Positions 17,034 to 26,081 are shown, numbered from the stretch's first letter. The stretch: 64,000 nt of DNA from Brooklawnia propionicigenes (GCF_030297015.1 NZ_AP028056.1:1498939-1562938), one strand, 5' to 3'. Notes: generated by a model not told the origin, from the letters alone. Numbers and translations are program-made.

Positions 17034-17422
17034 GCCTCCTTCACCCGCTGGGCGGAGGCGTCGACCACCGTCCATGGACCTGGCAACAGGCCTGGTACCT
17101 GCCCGGTGACGCGCACCTGCACCAGCTGCGTCTGCCGGTCGACCCCGACGTGGATCCCGTCCAAGCCGCCGCGCTCGGCCATCTCGGTGCTGACGCGCTC
17201 GGCGTCGTCGGCGAGGGCCGAGGCGAACGCCGCCCGCTCTGCTCCGGCCATCGCGGCCTGTTGGGCGGTGGAGCGTCCGGCGAACCAGATGCTCGCCTGG
17301 ATCACCGCGAAGATGACCGTCAGCAGTAGTGGCATCAGCAGGGCCAGCTGGGTCGAGCCGACCATCCCTCGGCTGCGACCCGGCCCCCGCTCAGCCGAGC
17401 TCTCCGAGCTTCGTGGCAACAT
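17030..17422 (-). CDS. TadE-like pseudopilin (first copy)
   Basis: A protein of about 130 residues. The hydrophobic N-terminal helix (TQLALLMPLLLTVIFAVIQA) follows an Arg/Gly stretch, and the helix is continued by SIWFAGRSTAQQAAMAGAER, the usual TadE/TadF pattern. The start is uncertain. ATG 17422 has GGTGGG upstream and overlaps the flp pilin by 32 nt; ATG 17365 would remove the charged leader. Confidence 0.75.
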   Translation of the reverse strand: MLPRSSESSAERGPGRSRGMVGSTQLALLMPLLLTVIFAVIQASIWFAGRSTAQQAAMAGAERAAFASALADDAERVSTEMAERGGLDGIHVGVDRQTQLVQVRVTGQVPGLLPGPWTVVDASAQRVKEA

Positions 17423-17618
17423 AATTGCCCACCAATCCGATGACGGTGAGCGCGATGGCGACCGCACCGGTCAGCAACACCGCATTCTCCGTCGACTGCG
17501 AAAGGCCTCGCTGATCGCGGTGAACGGCGGCACGCCACACGATGAGGGTGCCGACCGCCCGGTGCAGCAGGCGAGGGGTAGTGGCCTGGGTCGGCCGGGC
17601 CAACTCCATATCGTTCAT
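17391..17618 (-). CDS. Flp-type major pilin
   Basis: A 75-residue small pilin. The cytoplasmic leader is long (about 35 residues). After the junction RGLSQSTENAVLLTGAVAIA comes one hydrophobic helix ending in VATKLGELG. The Gly before LSQSTE is the likely prepilin peptidase site, with Glu at about +5. A strong AGGAGG precedes the ATG, as expected for the most abundant product. It sits between tadC and the TadE-like genes. Confidence 0.82.
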   Translation of the reverse strand: MNDMELARPTQATTPRLLHRAVGTLIVWRAAVHRDQRGLSQSTENAVLLTGAVAIALTVIGLVGNYVATKLGELG

Positions 17619-17684
17619 GTCGTCCTCCTGTTTCGGGGTATCGGTGCCTGGTTGTCGGGGATCTCGAAGGTCGGGAGCATGGTC

Positions 17685-18596
17685 TCAGCCCACCCCCGAA
17701 ATGCTCAGCAGCGGTGGGACGAGGAAGATCAGCGCGAAGACGATCACCGGAATCGACATCCACAAGGTCATCCGTTCGCTGGTCTGGTGGGCTCGGGTGA
17801 GCTCGCGCATCAGGTGCGCATCGCGCAGCTCCTTGGCCCGGGAACTGAGTACGTCCGCGAGCGCGGCGCCCTGTTCGTCCAACCGCATCACATCGGCCAT
17901 GTCGGCGATGGCCGGCAGGTCCAGCTCCTGGGAGAGCCGGTAGAGGTCGTTCCACGGTGGTCTCTGCTCAAGTCTTGCCCTATCTAGTGCACCGGCTAGA
18001 CGAATGAATACGGGGACATCGGAGATTCTTGAGGCGGCCTCCAGCGACTGCGTCGCCGACAGATTCGCCAGCCTCTCGAGCACGACGAGATCGAAATAGG
18101 TGTTGAGCGCATCCTCTGCATCCGCATTGGTCTGCTGTTGCTGGGAGCGCATCGCGATGTCCGGCCAGAACCAGCCGAGCACCGCGGCGCCCAGCCCGAA
18201 GACCGCGGGCATCATGCCCATGCCGCCGGTCAGGGGGCGGATGGCGAGCGCGAGGAGCCACGGCATGAGCAACCCGCCCGCCGCCAGCACCAGCTTGTTG
18301 CAGAAGTAGTCGCCGACGGTGCGGCCGGTCAGCACCAGAGTGCGCGCGGTTCCGGCCGGCAGGGGCAGACGGGCGTGCTGATACAGCCAGGCGCCCGACA
18401 GCTCCAGTCGGGAGGTGGCATCGGCCACCAGTGCCGGACCGGAATCAAGGCTTGTTCCCGGACGGGCCTCCGCCAGCACTCCGAACGCATCGCCGAGTCG
18501 AATGGTCCGGGGCAGCACCGCACACACGACCAGCCACGCACCAACGGCGACGACGGCAGCGCCCAACAGGGCGGACGCGAACAGGGGATCAGGCAT
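17685..18596 (-). CDS. tadC: Type II secretion F-family protein, TadC-like
   Basis: A 303-residue inner-membrane platform protein. An N-terminal membrane helix, a central cytoplasmic T2SSF domain (about residues 120-270, with NTYFDLVVLERLANLSATQ) and C-terminal helices (MSIPVIVFALIFLVPPLL) are present. It partners TadB to anchor the assembly ATPase. It overlaps tadB by 8 nt. Confidence 0.88.
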   Translation of the reverse strand: MPDPLFASALLGAAVVAVGAWLVVCAVLPRTIRLGDAFGVLAEARPGTSLDSGPALVADATSRLELSGAWLYQHARLPLPAGTARTLVLTGRTVGDYFCNKLVLAAGGLLMPWLLALAIRPLTGGMGMMPAVFGLGAAVLGWFWPDIAMRSQQQQTNADAEDALNTYFDLVVLERLANLSATQSLEAASRISDVPVFIRLAGALDRARLEQRPPWNDLYRLSQELDLPAIADMADVMRLDEQGAALADVLSSRAKELRDAHLMRELTRAHQTSERMTLWMSIPVIVFALIFLVPPLLSISGVG

Positions 18597-19461
18597 CGGC
18601 GATCACCTCCTGCGGCTGCAGGCGGACGAGAATGCGTTCGCGGCGCCGCGGCGTGGCGATCCGCCGCAGGACGTACAGGGAGCCCAGATAGCAGCTGCCC
18701 AGCACCAGCATCAGCAGCTGCCCCGGTGCGGTCGTGAACGGTTGGAAGTAGCTCGGCGCGAAGACGATGCCGAGGCCGACCGCGCCCACCGTGATGACCG
18801 TCACCTGGCGGACGACGAACTGCGGCTTGGCGCGCTCGGCCGCGACTTCTCGCATCGCCCGTAGCCGGTCCTGGATGGAATCGCTGAGCGCCTGCAACGT
18901 TGCGGACGCACCGACCCCGCCGCGTTCGCCGACCAGGATCAGCGCCGCGAGCACCGCATCGGCATCGGCCGAATCGAGTTCATCGGCCATTGCCTGGAGC
19001 CCATCGCGCAGCGTCCAGCGGTCGTCCAACCGGACGATCAGCCCACGCACCGGCGCGACGAGCAGCGCCGGAGCCTGGCTGCTCGTGGCGCGCAACGCCT
19101 GCGGAACCGATTTGCCGGTGCGCACCGATGCGGTCAGCACCCGGATCCAGCGATCCAGGGCCTCGAGCATCTCGATCTCGGGTTGGGGCTGGGCACGCAG
19201 CAATTCGGGCAGCACCACCACCAACGCCGGCACCAGCAGCAGAGCCGGGATGAACCCGGTGAAGGCCAGCACGACGATGCCCGCTGTGATGCCAACGGCC
19301 AGCCGCCAGCGCATCGGCCGCGGGATCCCACCCCAGCGACGACTGGCGCGGCTGCTCAGCGAGAGATCGTGGCCGGCAACCGAAGGCAGGAAGCCACCAA
19401 GCGCGACGAAGATGCCCGCGATGATCATCGCGGCGGCGATGGCAACATAGATGGCGTTCAT
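18589..19461 (-). CDS. tadB: Type II secretion F-family protein, TadB-like
   Basis: A 290-residue platform protein with an N-terminal helix (AAAMIIAGIFVALGGFL) and two mid helices. The T2SSF domain includes WIRVLTASVRTGKSVPQALR and GERGGVGASATLQALSDSIQ, and the last helix ends in LLMLVLGSCYLGSLYV. Its overlap with tadA (4 nt) and tadC (8 nt) marks one operon. Confidence 0.88.
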   Translation of the reverse strand: MNAIYVAIAAAMIIAGIFVALGGFLPSVAGHDLSLSSRASRRWGGIPRPMRWRLAVGITAGIVVLAFTGFIPALLLVPALVVVLPELLRAQPQPEIEMLEALDRWIRVLTASVRTGKSVPQALRATSSQAPALLVAPVRGLIVRLDDRWTLRDGLQAMADELDSADADAVLAALILVGERGGVGASATLQALSDSIQDRLRAMREVAAERAKPQFVVRQVTVITVGAVGLGIVFAPSYFQPFTTAPGQLLMLVLGSCYLGSLYVLRRIATPRRRERILVRLQPQEVIADA

Positions 19462-20912
19462 CCGTGCCCCCGGAAGGCTCGCAATTCGCCCAGCAGTTCA
19501 GCGCTGGGCTGCAACTGAAGTGCCCGCCCGTGTTCGTCGGCCCGATAGGCGAGGTGAGTGACGGGCCGACCGTTCTCCACCGCCCCGGTCAACTCACGGA
19601 CTTCACTGATGAACCGCTTGCGGGTGCCGCCGCGCCAGGTGTCATCCACCAGGCAGACGTGGATGAGCAGATGCAGATTGAGCGCGATCTGGCGGTAGGC
19701 CTCGCTCACCCCGAGCACGCCGCCCTGGGCTACCCGGGCCGCCAGCCGGTCCATGGTGGAGGCCGCCGAGTGGGAGTGGGTCGTCGACATCGTTCCCGCG
19801 CCGGACTGCATCGCCTCGAACATCGCCCCGGCTTCGCCACCGCGCACCTCACCGACGATCAGCCGCGAGAGGTTCTGCCGCAACGCCTCGGGAATCAGAT
19901 CAGCGACCGTGTACTCGCCGACACTGTGTCCGTCGTGGTACTCCCCGAGTCCGGTCTTGGCCTGCAGGGCGACCATATTGCGCCGGGTGGGCAGCAGATG
20001 GGTGAGCAGTTCGTAGTCGGTTTCCAGGGTGCCGATTCGTTCGGTGCTGGGGATCGCGGCCACCAGGGCCCGCAACAGGGTGGTCTTTCCGGCGCCCTGA
20101 TCGCCCGAGATCACGATCGACTTGCGAGCCAGCACACAGGCCTCCAGCAGATCGGCCAGATCGGCGGGCATCATGCCGCAACCGGCGAGTTCGCCGAGGC
20201 TGATGGTGGTCAACAGGTGCTGCCGGATCACGATCGACGGCCGGTAGCTGAGCCCGAAACCGATCGCGTGCAGCCGGAAGCGGTCGCCGAGGGCCAGCGT
20301 CATCATCGGATGCGCATCATCGAAGGCTCGCGCCGGGCTGGCACTGGAACCGAGGAAGCGAATGGCCTCGATCAGTTCGTCGTCGCTGTCGGCCACCGGC
20401 GGCAGCTCCTCGCGCCGACCGTCCCCGTGCTGGGCGACCACACAGTCCCAGCCGTGGATCTCAATATTCTCGGCGGTGGGAATCTCGAACAGCGGCTGCA
20501 GCCTGCCGTAGCCGAAGATCGCATTCTCGACAGCGGCAGCGTAGGCCTGTTCGATGGCCAGCTCCCAGAGCTGTTCGCCGGTCTGGGTGAGTCGCCCGGC
20601 ATGTTCGCGGACGACGGCGCCGATCACCGAGCGGCCCATCATCCGCCGGTCGTCCGCGGACATCGGGCGCCCGTGTTCGTTGGCCCAGTGCTGTGAGTTC
20701 TCCGCGATCTGCTCGGAGGCCTGCCGGCGCAGCTGGACGACCACCTGCCAGTCGACACCATCAAGCTGCTGGCCTCGCTTGGCGCTGCGGCCCGATCTGA
20801 TCGGAGGTGACGCCATTTCGCTGTCCACACGCGGAGTCAATGCCGTGAGCGCCTCAGCGAGGTACAACCGCGGAACGGCCGCTGCCGGACGGGTATTGCC
20901 GAGCGGATTCAT
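19458..20912 (-). CDS. tadA: Tad pilus assembly ATPase, TadA/CpaF family
   Basis: A 484-residue secretion ATPase. The N-terminal domain is followed by the P-loop in VISGDQGAGKTTLLRALVAA, the Asp box after it, and the Walker B/His region LIVGEVRGGEAGAMFEAMQS with GTMSTTHSHSA. It powers pilus extension or retraction as a cytoplasmic hexamer. ATG 20912 overlaps the CpaE-like stop by 4 nt; the longer open frame upstream lies inside that gene. Length is normal for the family. Confidence 0.92.
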   Translation of the reverse strand: MNPLGNTRPAAAVPRLYLAEALTALTPRVDSEMASPPIRSGRSAKRGQQLDGVDWQVVVQLRRQASEQIAENSQHWANEHGRPMSADDRRMMGRSVIGAVVREHAGRLTQTGEQLWELAIEQAYAAAVENAIFGYGRLQPLFEIPTAENIEIHGWDCVVAQHGDGRREELPPVADSDDELIEAIRFLGSSASPARAFDDAHPMMTLALGDRFRLHAIGFGLSYRPSIVIRQHLLTTISLGELAGCGMMPADLADLLEACVLARKSIVISGDQGAGKTTLLRALVAAIPSTERIGTLETDYELLTHLLPTRRNMVALQAKTGLGEYHDGHSVGEYTVADLIPEALRQNLSRLIVGEVRGGEAGAMFEAMQSGAGTMSTTHSHSAASTMDRLAARVAQGGVLGVSEAYRQIALNLHLLIHVCLVDDTWRGGTRKRFISEVRELTGAVENGRPVTHLAYRADEHGRALQLQPSAELLGELRAFRGHG

Positions 20913-21703
20913 GAGATCACCCCCCGGCCTCTGGTCGTCCGCCGACCACGGACGCCCGGCCGCCCGCCGAGCTGCAATGCCAGGCCGCGCAGCGCCCGCC
21001 ACAGCGGCCTGTTGGTCAGCTTGCGAGGCGGGACGGCACCGTCGCTGAGCACCGCGGCGGTTGCGGGATCCCACGGCAGATCGGCGAGCAGCGCCATCTC
21101 CAGCTGCCGGGCGATCTCCGGCGCGGAGTAGGGCCGGCCCCCACCTGCCACCACCAATCCCGGACTCGCCGGGATCAAGGCCGTGGCATCGGCCAGCTGG
21201 GGCAGAGCCAACCGCAGGGTCGCCAGGGCGGGCAGGTTCGACCTGGTCACCACGGCAATGGTGGACGCGCGTTCCACCAGCGCAGACGGCAGCCCGTCGG
21301 CATCAAGGCGTCCGGCGTCGATGATCACGTCGATCCCACCGGCCTGCAGATCATCGAACTGGCCGACCAGCCGCTCCCAGTAGCCCGAGAAGAGCAATGC
21401 CGAGCGCGGGTGAGTGAAACCAGGCAGGAAACGGCGCTGAGGCGAAGATCCGTCGTCCAACGCCACCGTCTGCTCCAGCAGTCCCCCGGACGAGTCGGAC
21501 CGCTGGGCCCGGTAGCTCTCGGCGAGCGCGCCCAGCCCACGGCCGCTTTCGGACACGCCCCGAAGGTAGCCGGCCAGCACCGCCTGGCTGGGATGCGGGT
21601 CGCAGTCGACCAACAGCACCCCACGCGGCCAGCTGAGCGCCACTCCGAGGGCGGTGCTGGTGACTCCGGGGGAACCGCCCGCCGATACGCAGATGATCAG
21701 CAT
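20909..21703 (-). CDS. CpaE/MinD-like P-loop protein of the Tad locus
   Basis: A 264-residue SIMIBI-type protein. The N-terminus ICVSAGGSPGVTSTALGVAL is a deviant P-loop in which the usual Gly-Lys-Thr is replaced (GVTST), so ATP binding may be lost. VLLVDCDPHPSQAVL and VDVIIDAGR-like strands keep the MinD fold. CpaE relatives position the pilus machine. It overlaps the SAF gene by 1 nt and tadA by 4 nt. Confidence 0.8.
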   Translation of the reverse strand: MLIICVSAGGSPGVTSTALGVALSWPRGVLLVDCDPHPSQAVLAGYLRGVSESGRGLGALAESYRAQRSDSSGGLLEQTVALDDGSSPQRRFLPGFTHPRSALLFSGYWERLVGQFDDLQAGGIDVIIDAGRLDADGLPSALVERASTIAVVTRSNLPALATLRLALPQLADATALIPASPGLVVAGGGRPYSAPEIARQLEMALLADLPWDPATAAVLSDGAVPPRKLTNRPLWRALRGLALQLGGRPGVRGRRTTRGRGVIS

Positions 21704-22359
21704 CAGGCATCACCCCGGCGTACCATCGCGATCCGGTCGACCGCGGCCAGCGCAGCCAGCTGCCCGGCCACCGACTCCTCGACCTGCACGTCGACGAGCC
21801 ATCCGTTGCCATCAGTGGTCACCAGCGGGGCCGAGGCGACCACGGCCTCGTATTGGGCCCCCGGGCCGGTGTTCGCATCCATCGCACCCGGCACGGCGAT
21901 CAGCCAGACGCGGGTCCCCGGCGGCAGTGGCTGGGAGGGCAGGCGCCCGGCCGCAAGCCGCAGCCCCAGCTGCGCGTGGCCGGCGGGGACGACAAGCACC
22001 CCCACCGCGTCCGGGCCGGGCAGCGAGCCGGCCGGGAGATCAACCAGGGCATACTGCCCGACAAGCGCGGACGCCTGGTCCGCGGACACCACCGCGACAC
22101 CGTCGGCTCGTCCCAACGTTGTCGTCGTCAGATCGGCTGCCTCGACCTGTTCACCGCGCGCCACGTGGGCCGCCATCACGACCACGGTCTGCGATTCCTG
22201 CGTGCCGGTCCACACCCAAGCCATGATCAAAGCACCGAGGCAGGCGCACAGCACGCCGAGAACGATGAGCCGGTTGCTGCGGCGCGCGCGCAACTGCACC
22301 GCAGCTGGGCGCTGCGGGGGCGCCAGGTCCGTCGGGGGACGTGGTCGTGATAGGGCCAT
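21703..22359 (-). CDS. SAF-domain protein, CpaB/RcpC-like
   Basis: A 218-residue protein. It has a basic N-terminus, one membrane helix (NRLIVLGVLCACLGALIM) and an SAF domain (VVVMAAHVARGEQVEAADL) with the typical DLPAGS-like turn. A C-terminal RcpC-like region ends in VDRIAMVRRG. CpaB relatives stabilise the pilus channel; in Gram-positives the role is less clear. It is the first gene of the Tad operon, so its promoter should lie in 22360-22804. Confidence 0.85.
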   Translation of the reverse strand: MALSRPRPPTDLAPPQRPAAVQLRARRSNRLIVLGVLCACLGALIMAWVWTGTQESQTVVVMAAHVARGEQVEAADLTTTTLGRADGVAVVSADQASALVGQYALVDLPAGSLPGPDAVGVLVVPAGHAQLGLRLAAGRLPSQPLPPGTRVWLIAVPGAMDANTGPGAQYEAVVASAPLVTTDGNGWLVDVQVEESVAGQLAALAAVDRIAMVRRGDA

Positions 22360-22443
22360 GGGGTGTAGTCCCTTTCACCGCGGCAGGGTGGAGGGGTCGC
22401 GGTGACAGCACCTTATGCCACAGATATAGGGCTTGACCAAGAG

Positions 22444-22707
22444 TGTGGACAATCTGTGGATAACTCTGGCTCGCCGGCCAGGGCCGTCTCGACTTCTATC
22501 GCGCTCTCTATCTGCTTTCTTGGGATTTCTCTAGAAATGCGCCCCATTCCTGCCGTATTTCCCGGATTCGGCGCCGATTGTTCGACTGTTCCCGGCCCGT
22601 CCAGGTGCTCGCTACCCACACTTGTCGACTCGCTGTAACATGCCTGTGACTTGCCGGTTGTGGGTAGATCTGTGCATAACTGCCCGGCCCGGCGCGGGTT
22701 GTCCACA
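22444..22707. other. Cluster of DnaA boxes outside oriC
   Basis: In the 445-bp gap between the divergent Tad operon and the ion transporter there are three exact DnaA boxes. They are TTGTCCACA on the minus strand at 22444-22452, TTATCCACA on the minus strand at 22455-22463 and TTGTCCACA on the plus strand at 22699-22707. A near match, TTATGCACA, lies at 22671-22679. No other feature is recognised in this gap. It could titrate DnaA or regulate either neighbour. Confidence 0.7.
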
Positions 22708-22804
22708 GGCATGCGGAGAAGGCAGCAGAAAGATATCCGGTAGGATGATGGCGTCCGATGGGCGACCCGACGAGCGTCCGCGCAACGAGTCACAAGAGAG
22801 TGCT

Positions 22805-24238
22805 ATGGAAGCCTTGGTGCCCTGGTGGGGAATCCTGCCGTTCGCCGCGATGCTGTTGAGCATCGCGTTGATGCCCTTGATCCGCGCCACCGCTGGTCAC
22901 TGGGAGAACTGGAGATTCCAGCTGGGCGTTGCGCTGGGGCTGGGCGTCCCGGTGGCGATCTGGGTCGGCTTTCTCCTCAACTGGGGACGGGTGGGCCACG
23001 CGGTCTTCGAATACGTCCAGTTCATCTTGCTGCTGTTCGCGTTGTTCGTCGTCTCAGGCGGGCTCTTCTTGGCCGGTGATATCAAAGCGACGCCCAAGGC
23101 CAACACGGTGGTCCTGGCCATCGGAGCGATCGCCGCATCCTTCGTCGGCACGACCGGCGCCGCGATGCTGCTCATTCGGCCACTGCTGAATATCAATCAA
23201 GAGCGCAAGAACAAGGTACATACCGCCGTCTTCACGATCTTGATCGTGGCAAACAATGGTGGCATGCTGACCCCACTGGGCGACCCGCCGCTGTTCATGG
23301 GCTTCTTGCGCGGTGTGCCGTTCACGTGGACATTCCATCTGTTTCCGATGTGGGCGTTCATCAACACGATGTTGCTGCTGATCTACTTCGCGCTCGACAC
23401 CAAGGCCTACGCGCAGGAGGACCCCGCCGACCTGGTGACAGATGCGACCGAGATCGTCCCCATCAGACTGCTGGGTCTGGTCAACATCGCCTGGTTCGCG
23501 GTGATCATCGCAGCAGTGGCGCTGGTGCCATCCATCGACCTGGAGCTCATCGCGGAGGGCCACGCGGCCTGGCACAACTACATCCCGTGGCGCGAGATCG
23601 TCTTCCTGATCGCGGCCGCCGGTTCATATCTCACCAGCAGCCGCAAGATCCGGTTCGAGCTCAACCAGTTCAACTGGGCGCCGATCCGCGAAGTGGCAGT
23701 CATCTTCATCGGGATCTTCCTCACCATGATCCCGGCGCTGGAGTATCTGTCCCAGGTTGCCGACCGGCTGCCGCTGAACACGATCACGTTCTTCATCTTC
23801 TCGGGCTCGTTGTCGGCGTTCCTCGACAACGCCCCGACCTATGCGACGTTCTTCGAGATGGCCCACACGCTGGGCGCCGACCCGACTGTGCTGCCGGAGA
23901 TGGCGCGGGTGGCCGGAGTGCCGTGGGTGTGGCTGGAGGCTATCTCATTGGGAGCGGTCACTTGCGGTGCCATCACCTACATCGGCAACGGCCCGAATTT
24001 CATGGTGAAGTCGGTCGCCGAGTCGCGCGGCGTCGCGATGCCCTCGTTCGGCGGCTACATCGGTTGGACGAGCCGCTACCTGATCCCCACGCTGATCGCG
24101 ATGGTCTGCCTGTTCCTCGTGGAATCAGCCTGGGGCAAAGCAGTCGGCGTGCTCATCACCGTGGCGCTCATTGCCGAGGCCGCGGTGATCTGGGCCAGGC
24201 ACCGGCCGGTGGTCGCCAAGCCGCCACCAGCTCAGTAG
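22805..24238 (+). CDS. NhaD/CitM-like ion transporter (sodium:proton antiporter family)
   Basis: A 477-residue integral membrane protein of the ion-transporter superfamily. About 11-12 helices are seen, with the signatures VGTTGAAMLLIRPLL, NNGGMLTPLGDPPLFMGFLRG and SAFLDNAPTYATFFEMA. These resemble UIT6/NhaD-type Na+/H+ antiporters more than citrate carriers. ATG 22805 is preceded by AGAGAG; an ATG at 22745 would add a polar tail without homology. It is monocistronic, and its stop overlaps that of the convergent metallopeptidase gene by 7 nt. Confidence 0.85.
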   Translation: MEALVPWWGILPFAAMLLSIALMPLIRATAGHWENWRFQLGVALGLGVPVAIWVGFLLNWGRVGHAVFEYVQFILLLFALFVVSGGLFLAGDIKATPKANTVVLAIGAIAASFVGTTGAAMLLIRPLLNINQERKNKVHTAVFTILIVANNGGMLTPLGDPPLFMGFLRGVPFTWTFHLFPMWAFINTMLLLIYFALDTKAYAQEDPADLVTDATEIVPIRLLGLVNIAWFAVIIAAVALVPSIDLELIAEGHAAWHNYIPWREIVFLIAAAGSYLTSSRKIRFELNQFNWAPIREVAVIFIGIFLTMIPALEYLSQVADRLPLNTITFFIFSGSLSAFLDNAPTYATFFEMAHTLGADPTVLPEMARVAGVPWVWLEAISLGAVTCGAITYIGNGPNFMVKSVAESRGVAMPSFGGYIGWTSRYLIPTLIAMVCLFLVESAWGKAVGVLITVALIAEAAVIWARHRPVVAKPPPAQ

Positions 24239-24579
24239 CCGAGTTCGTCGAGGGCCTCGTCCTCGATGCCGAAGTAGTGCGCGATCTCGTGCACCACCGT
24301 GATGTGGATCTGATCGACGAGTTCATCGATTGACTCACAGGCCCTCAGATGGGGGCCGCGGAAGATCGTGATTCGATCGGGCAGCACACCGCCGTAGCCG
24401 AACCCACGTTCGGTCAGCGGTACCCCGACGTACAGCCCGAACAGAGGCTCGCCCTCGGGCGGCTCGTCCTCGACCAGGACGACGCAGTTGTCGATCAGCG
24501 AGACCAGGGCGTCCGGGATCGAATCGATCGCCTCGTTGACACAACGATCGAAGTCGGCCTGATTCAACTGCACGGGCAT
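24232..24579 (-). CDS. Small zincin-like metallopeptidase (PF06262 family)
   Basis: A 115-residue minimal zincin. The motif HEIAH at residues 97-101 supplies two zinc ligands and the catalytic Glu, and GIEDEALDELGY completes the site at the C-terminus. These proteins are widespread in actinobacteria, and their substrate is not established. Length is typical. No signal peptide is present, so it is cytoplasmic. Confidence 0.88.
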   Translation of the reverse strand: MPVQLNQADFDRCVNEAIDSIPDALVSLIDNCVVLVEDEPPEGEPLFGLYVGVPLTERGFGYGGVLPDRITIFRGPHLRACESIDELVDQIHITVVHEIAHYFGIEDEALDELGY

Positions 24580-24617
24580 GGGGCGAGTCTAGAGGGCCCG
24601 CCGCAACGCTGTGCCGA

Positions 24618-24667
24618 CGAGGGCTCCCGCTTCACCCACCAGTGCTGGTGGGACACGGGAACCCTCG
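24618..24667. terminator. Interrupted 50-nt hairpin between metallopeptidase and YceI genes
   Basis: CGAGGG/CCCTCG at the base, CCCG/CGGG next and CCCACCAG/CTGGTGGG at the top form one long stem with small bulges. It lies 43 nt after the YceI stop on the minus strand and is the likely end of that transcript. Confidence 0.55.
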
Positions 24668-24709
24668 TTCGCCTGCGATCCGCGAGCCGTCTCAACCATA
24701 GCGGCCGGC

Positions 24710-25270
24710 TCAGGCGTTGGCGTCGACCAGCTTGACCGCCGAAACCTCGATGTCGATGTCCACCTTGTCGCTGACCAGCACGCCACCGGTCTCCAAGGCG
24801 GCGTTGAAAGCAACGCCATAGTCCTGGCGGTTGATCGACAGGGAACCCTCGAAGCCCATGCGGGTGTTGCCGAACGGGTCTTGAGCGACGCCACCGAACT
24901 CGAAGTCGATGCTGACCTGCTTGGTGGTGGCCTTGATGGTCAGGTCGCCGGTGATGCGGACGTGCTCGTCGTCCAGCTTCTCGACCTTGGTCGACTTGAA
25001 GCTGATGGTCGGGTACGTCTTGGCGTCCAGGAAGTCGTTTGTACGCAGGTGCTGGTCGCGAGCCTCGTTATTGGTGTTGATCGAGTCGGCCTGGATGGTC
25101 ACCTCGACATGCGATGCGCCGGGATTGTCGGCGTCGGTATATGCGGTCCCCTCGAACGTGTCGAAATTGCCACGAACCTTCGTCACCATCGCGTGCCGGG
25201 CCGAAAAGCCGAGGCGGGTGTGTACGGGGTCAAGAGTCCAGTTGCCAGTCAGAGCGGCGGCGTCAACCAT
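24710..25270 (-). CDS. YceI-family protein
   Basis: A 186-residue beta-barrel of the YceI family, which binds isoprenoid-type lipids. The family features are visible: GNWTLDPVHTRLGFSARHAM near the start, KVRGNFDTFEG, LRTNDFLDAKTYPTISFKS and GVAFNAALETGGVLVSDKV. It lacks a signal peptide, as do many actinobacterial members. ATG 25270 has GAGAAGGAG upstream. The gene is probably monocistronic. Confidence 0.93.
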   Translation of the reverse strand: MVDAAALTGNWTLDPVHTRLGFSARHAMVTKVRGNFDTFEGTAYTDADNPGASHVEVTIQADSINTNNEARDQHLRTNDFLDAKTYPTISFKSTKVEKLDDEHVRITGDLTIKATTKQVSIDFEFGGVAQDPFGNTRMGFEGSLSINRQDYGVAFNAALETGGVLVSDKVDIDIEVSAVKLVDANA

Positions 25271-25345
25271 GGTCGTTTCTCCTTCTCGGGCGCCTGCGGC
25301 GTTTCCGTAGCGCTCACACCTTACAGAACATAGTTGAATGCTCAA

Positions 25346-25984
25346 TTATTCCGAAGCGGTACCGGCAATCTCGTCGCGCGGCCGATCGGGATTCCCGGAT
25401 CCGTCATCCGGAGGCCCGTCGCTGCTCAGCAACCCGGTCACCACAAGCACTGATGCCGGCATTCTCGCGCCATCACTCCACGCTACCGGCAGCCCGCAGA
25501 GCTCTTCGGCGCTCGCCACCACATCACCGCCGAGCGCTTCGATCGAGTGCAGCATGAGATCGGGATGGGTGCAGGGCAGACCTTGGACGCGGGTACACGG
25601 CTCACACAACTCGCACGCTCCGGCCGACACCGCCAGACTGCGCGAATACTGCCGCGCGCGACGGCGGTGCGCACGGGCGGCCAGCCTCTTCTCGCGGTCG
25701 ATCGCGCGGCGAACAGCGGCCTGGATCTGGGTGGGGGTGCGCTGCTTGGCCAACTCCTCGTCGGCGAACTCGATCTGCACCGCATCGATCTCGAACCACT
25801 CGAAGGATGCCCAGACCTTCAACGGATCGAAGTCGAAGGGCGGGCATGACCAAGCCTTCCCGTAGATCGGGCACTGCTCGCAGTAGCCGAGCATTCGGGG
25901 CACATCGACATATCGTTCGACGTAGTCAACAGCCCTTATCCGGGCATAGCGCCGCGTGGTCGCATACGCCGGCGTGTCGTCCAT
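25346..25984 (-). CDS. Cysteine-rich DUF2284-type putative metal-binding protein
   Basis: A 212-residue protein with clustered Cys. C35, C38 and C47 lie in YCEQCPIYGKAWSCPPFD, and a second cluster lies in GACELCEPCTRVQGLPC. This pattern is that of DUF2284, whose members are thought to bind a metal or cluster. No membrane segment is seen. It is divergent from the broken ABC gene and shares with it a Zur-like palindrome 85 nt upstream of its start, so it may belong to the zinc response. Function is unknown. Confidence 0.8.
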   Translation of the reverse strand: MDDTPAYATTRRYARIRAVDYVERYVDVPRMLGYCEQCPIYGKAWSCPPFDFDPLKVWASFEWFEIDAVQIEFADEELAKQRTPTQIQAAVRRAIDREKRLAARAHRRRARQYSRSLAVSAGACELCEPCTRVQGLPCTHPDLMLHSIEALGGDVVASAEELCGLPVAWSDGARMPASVLVVTGLLSSDGPPDDGSGNPDRPRDEIAGTASE

Positions 25985-26068
25985 GTATCCATGGTGTCCC
26001 TGGCGTCAAGAGTCCGCATCCACGGACGGTCAACGCCGTGCAGCAGCGTCGGCTTGCTCCCGACTGTC

Positions 26069-26081
26069 GATAATGATTATC
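26069..26081. promoter_or_regulatory. Zur-box-like palindrome (GATAATGATTATC)
   Basis: An exact inverted repeat around a central G, embedded in a longer A/T-rich stretch (TGTCGATAATGATTATCATT). It matches the TGATAATnATTATCA type bound by Zur and related Fur proteins. It lies between the DUF2284 gene and the broken ABC ATPase and could control both. Confidence 0.7.

Noticed and set aside
22444-22707. A second replication origin
   Set aside because: No initiator gene or unwinding element is beside it. oriC with dnaA and dnaN is clear at 43.6-43.9 kb.
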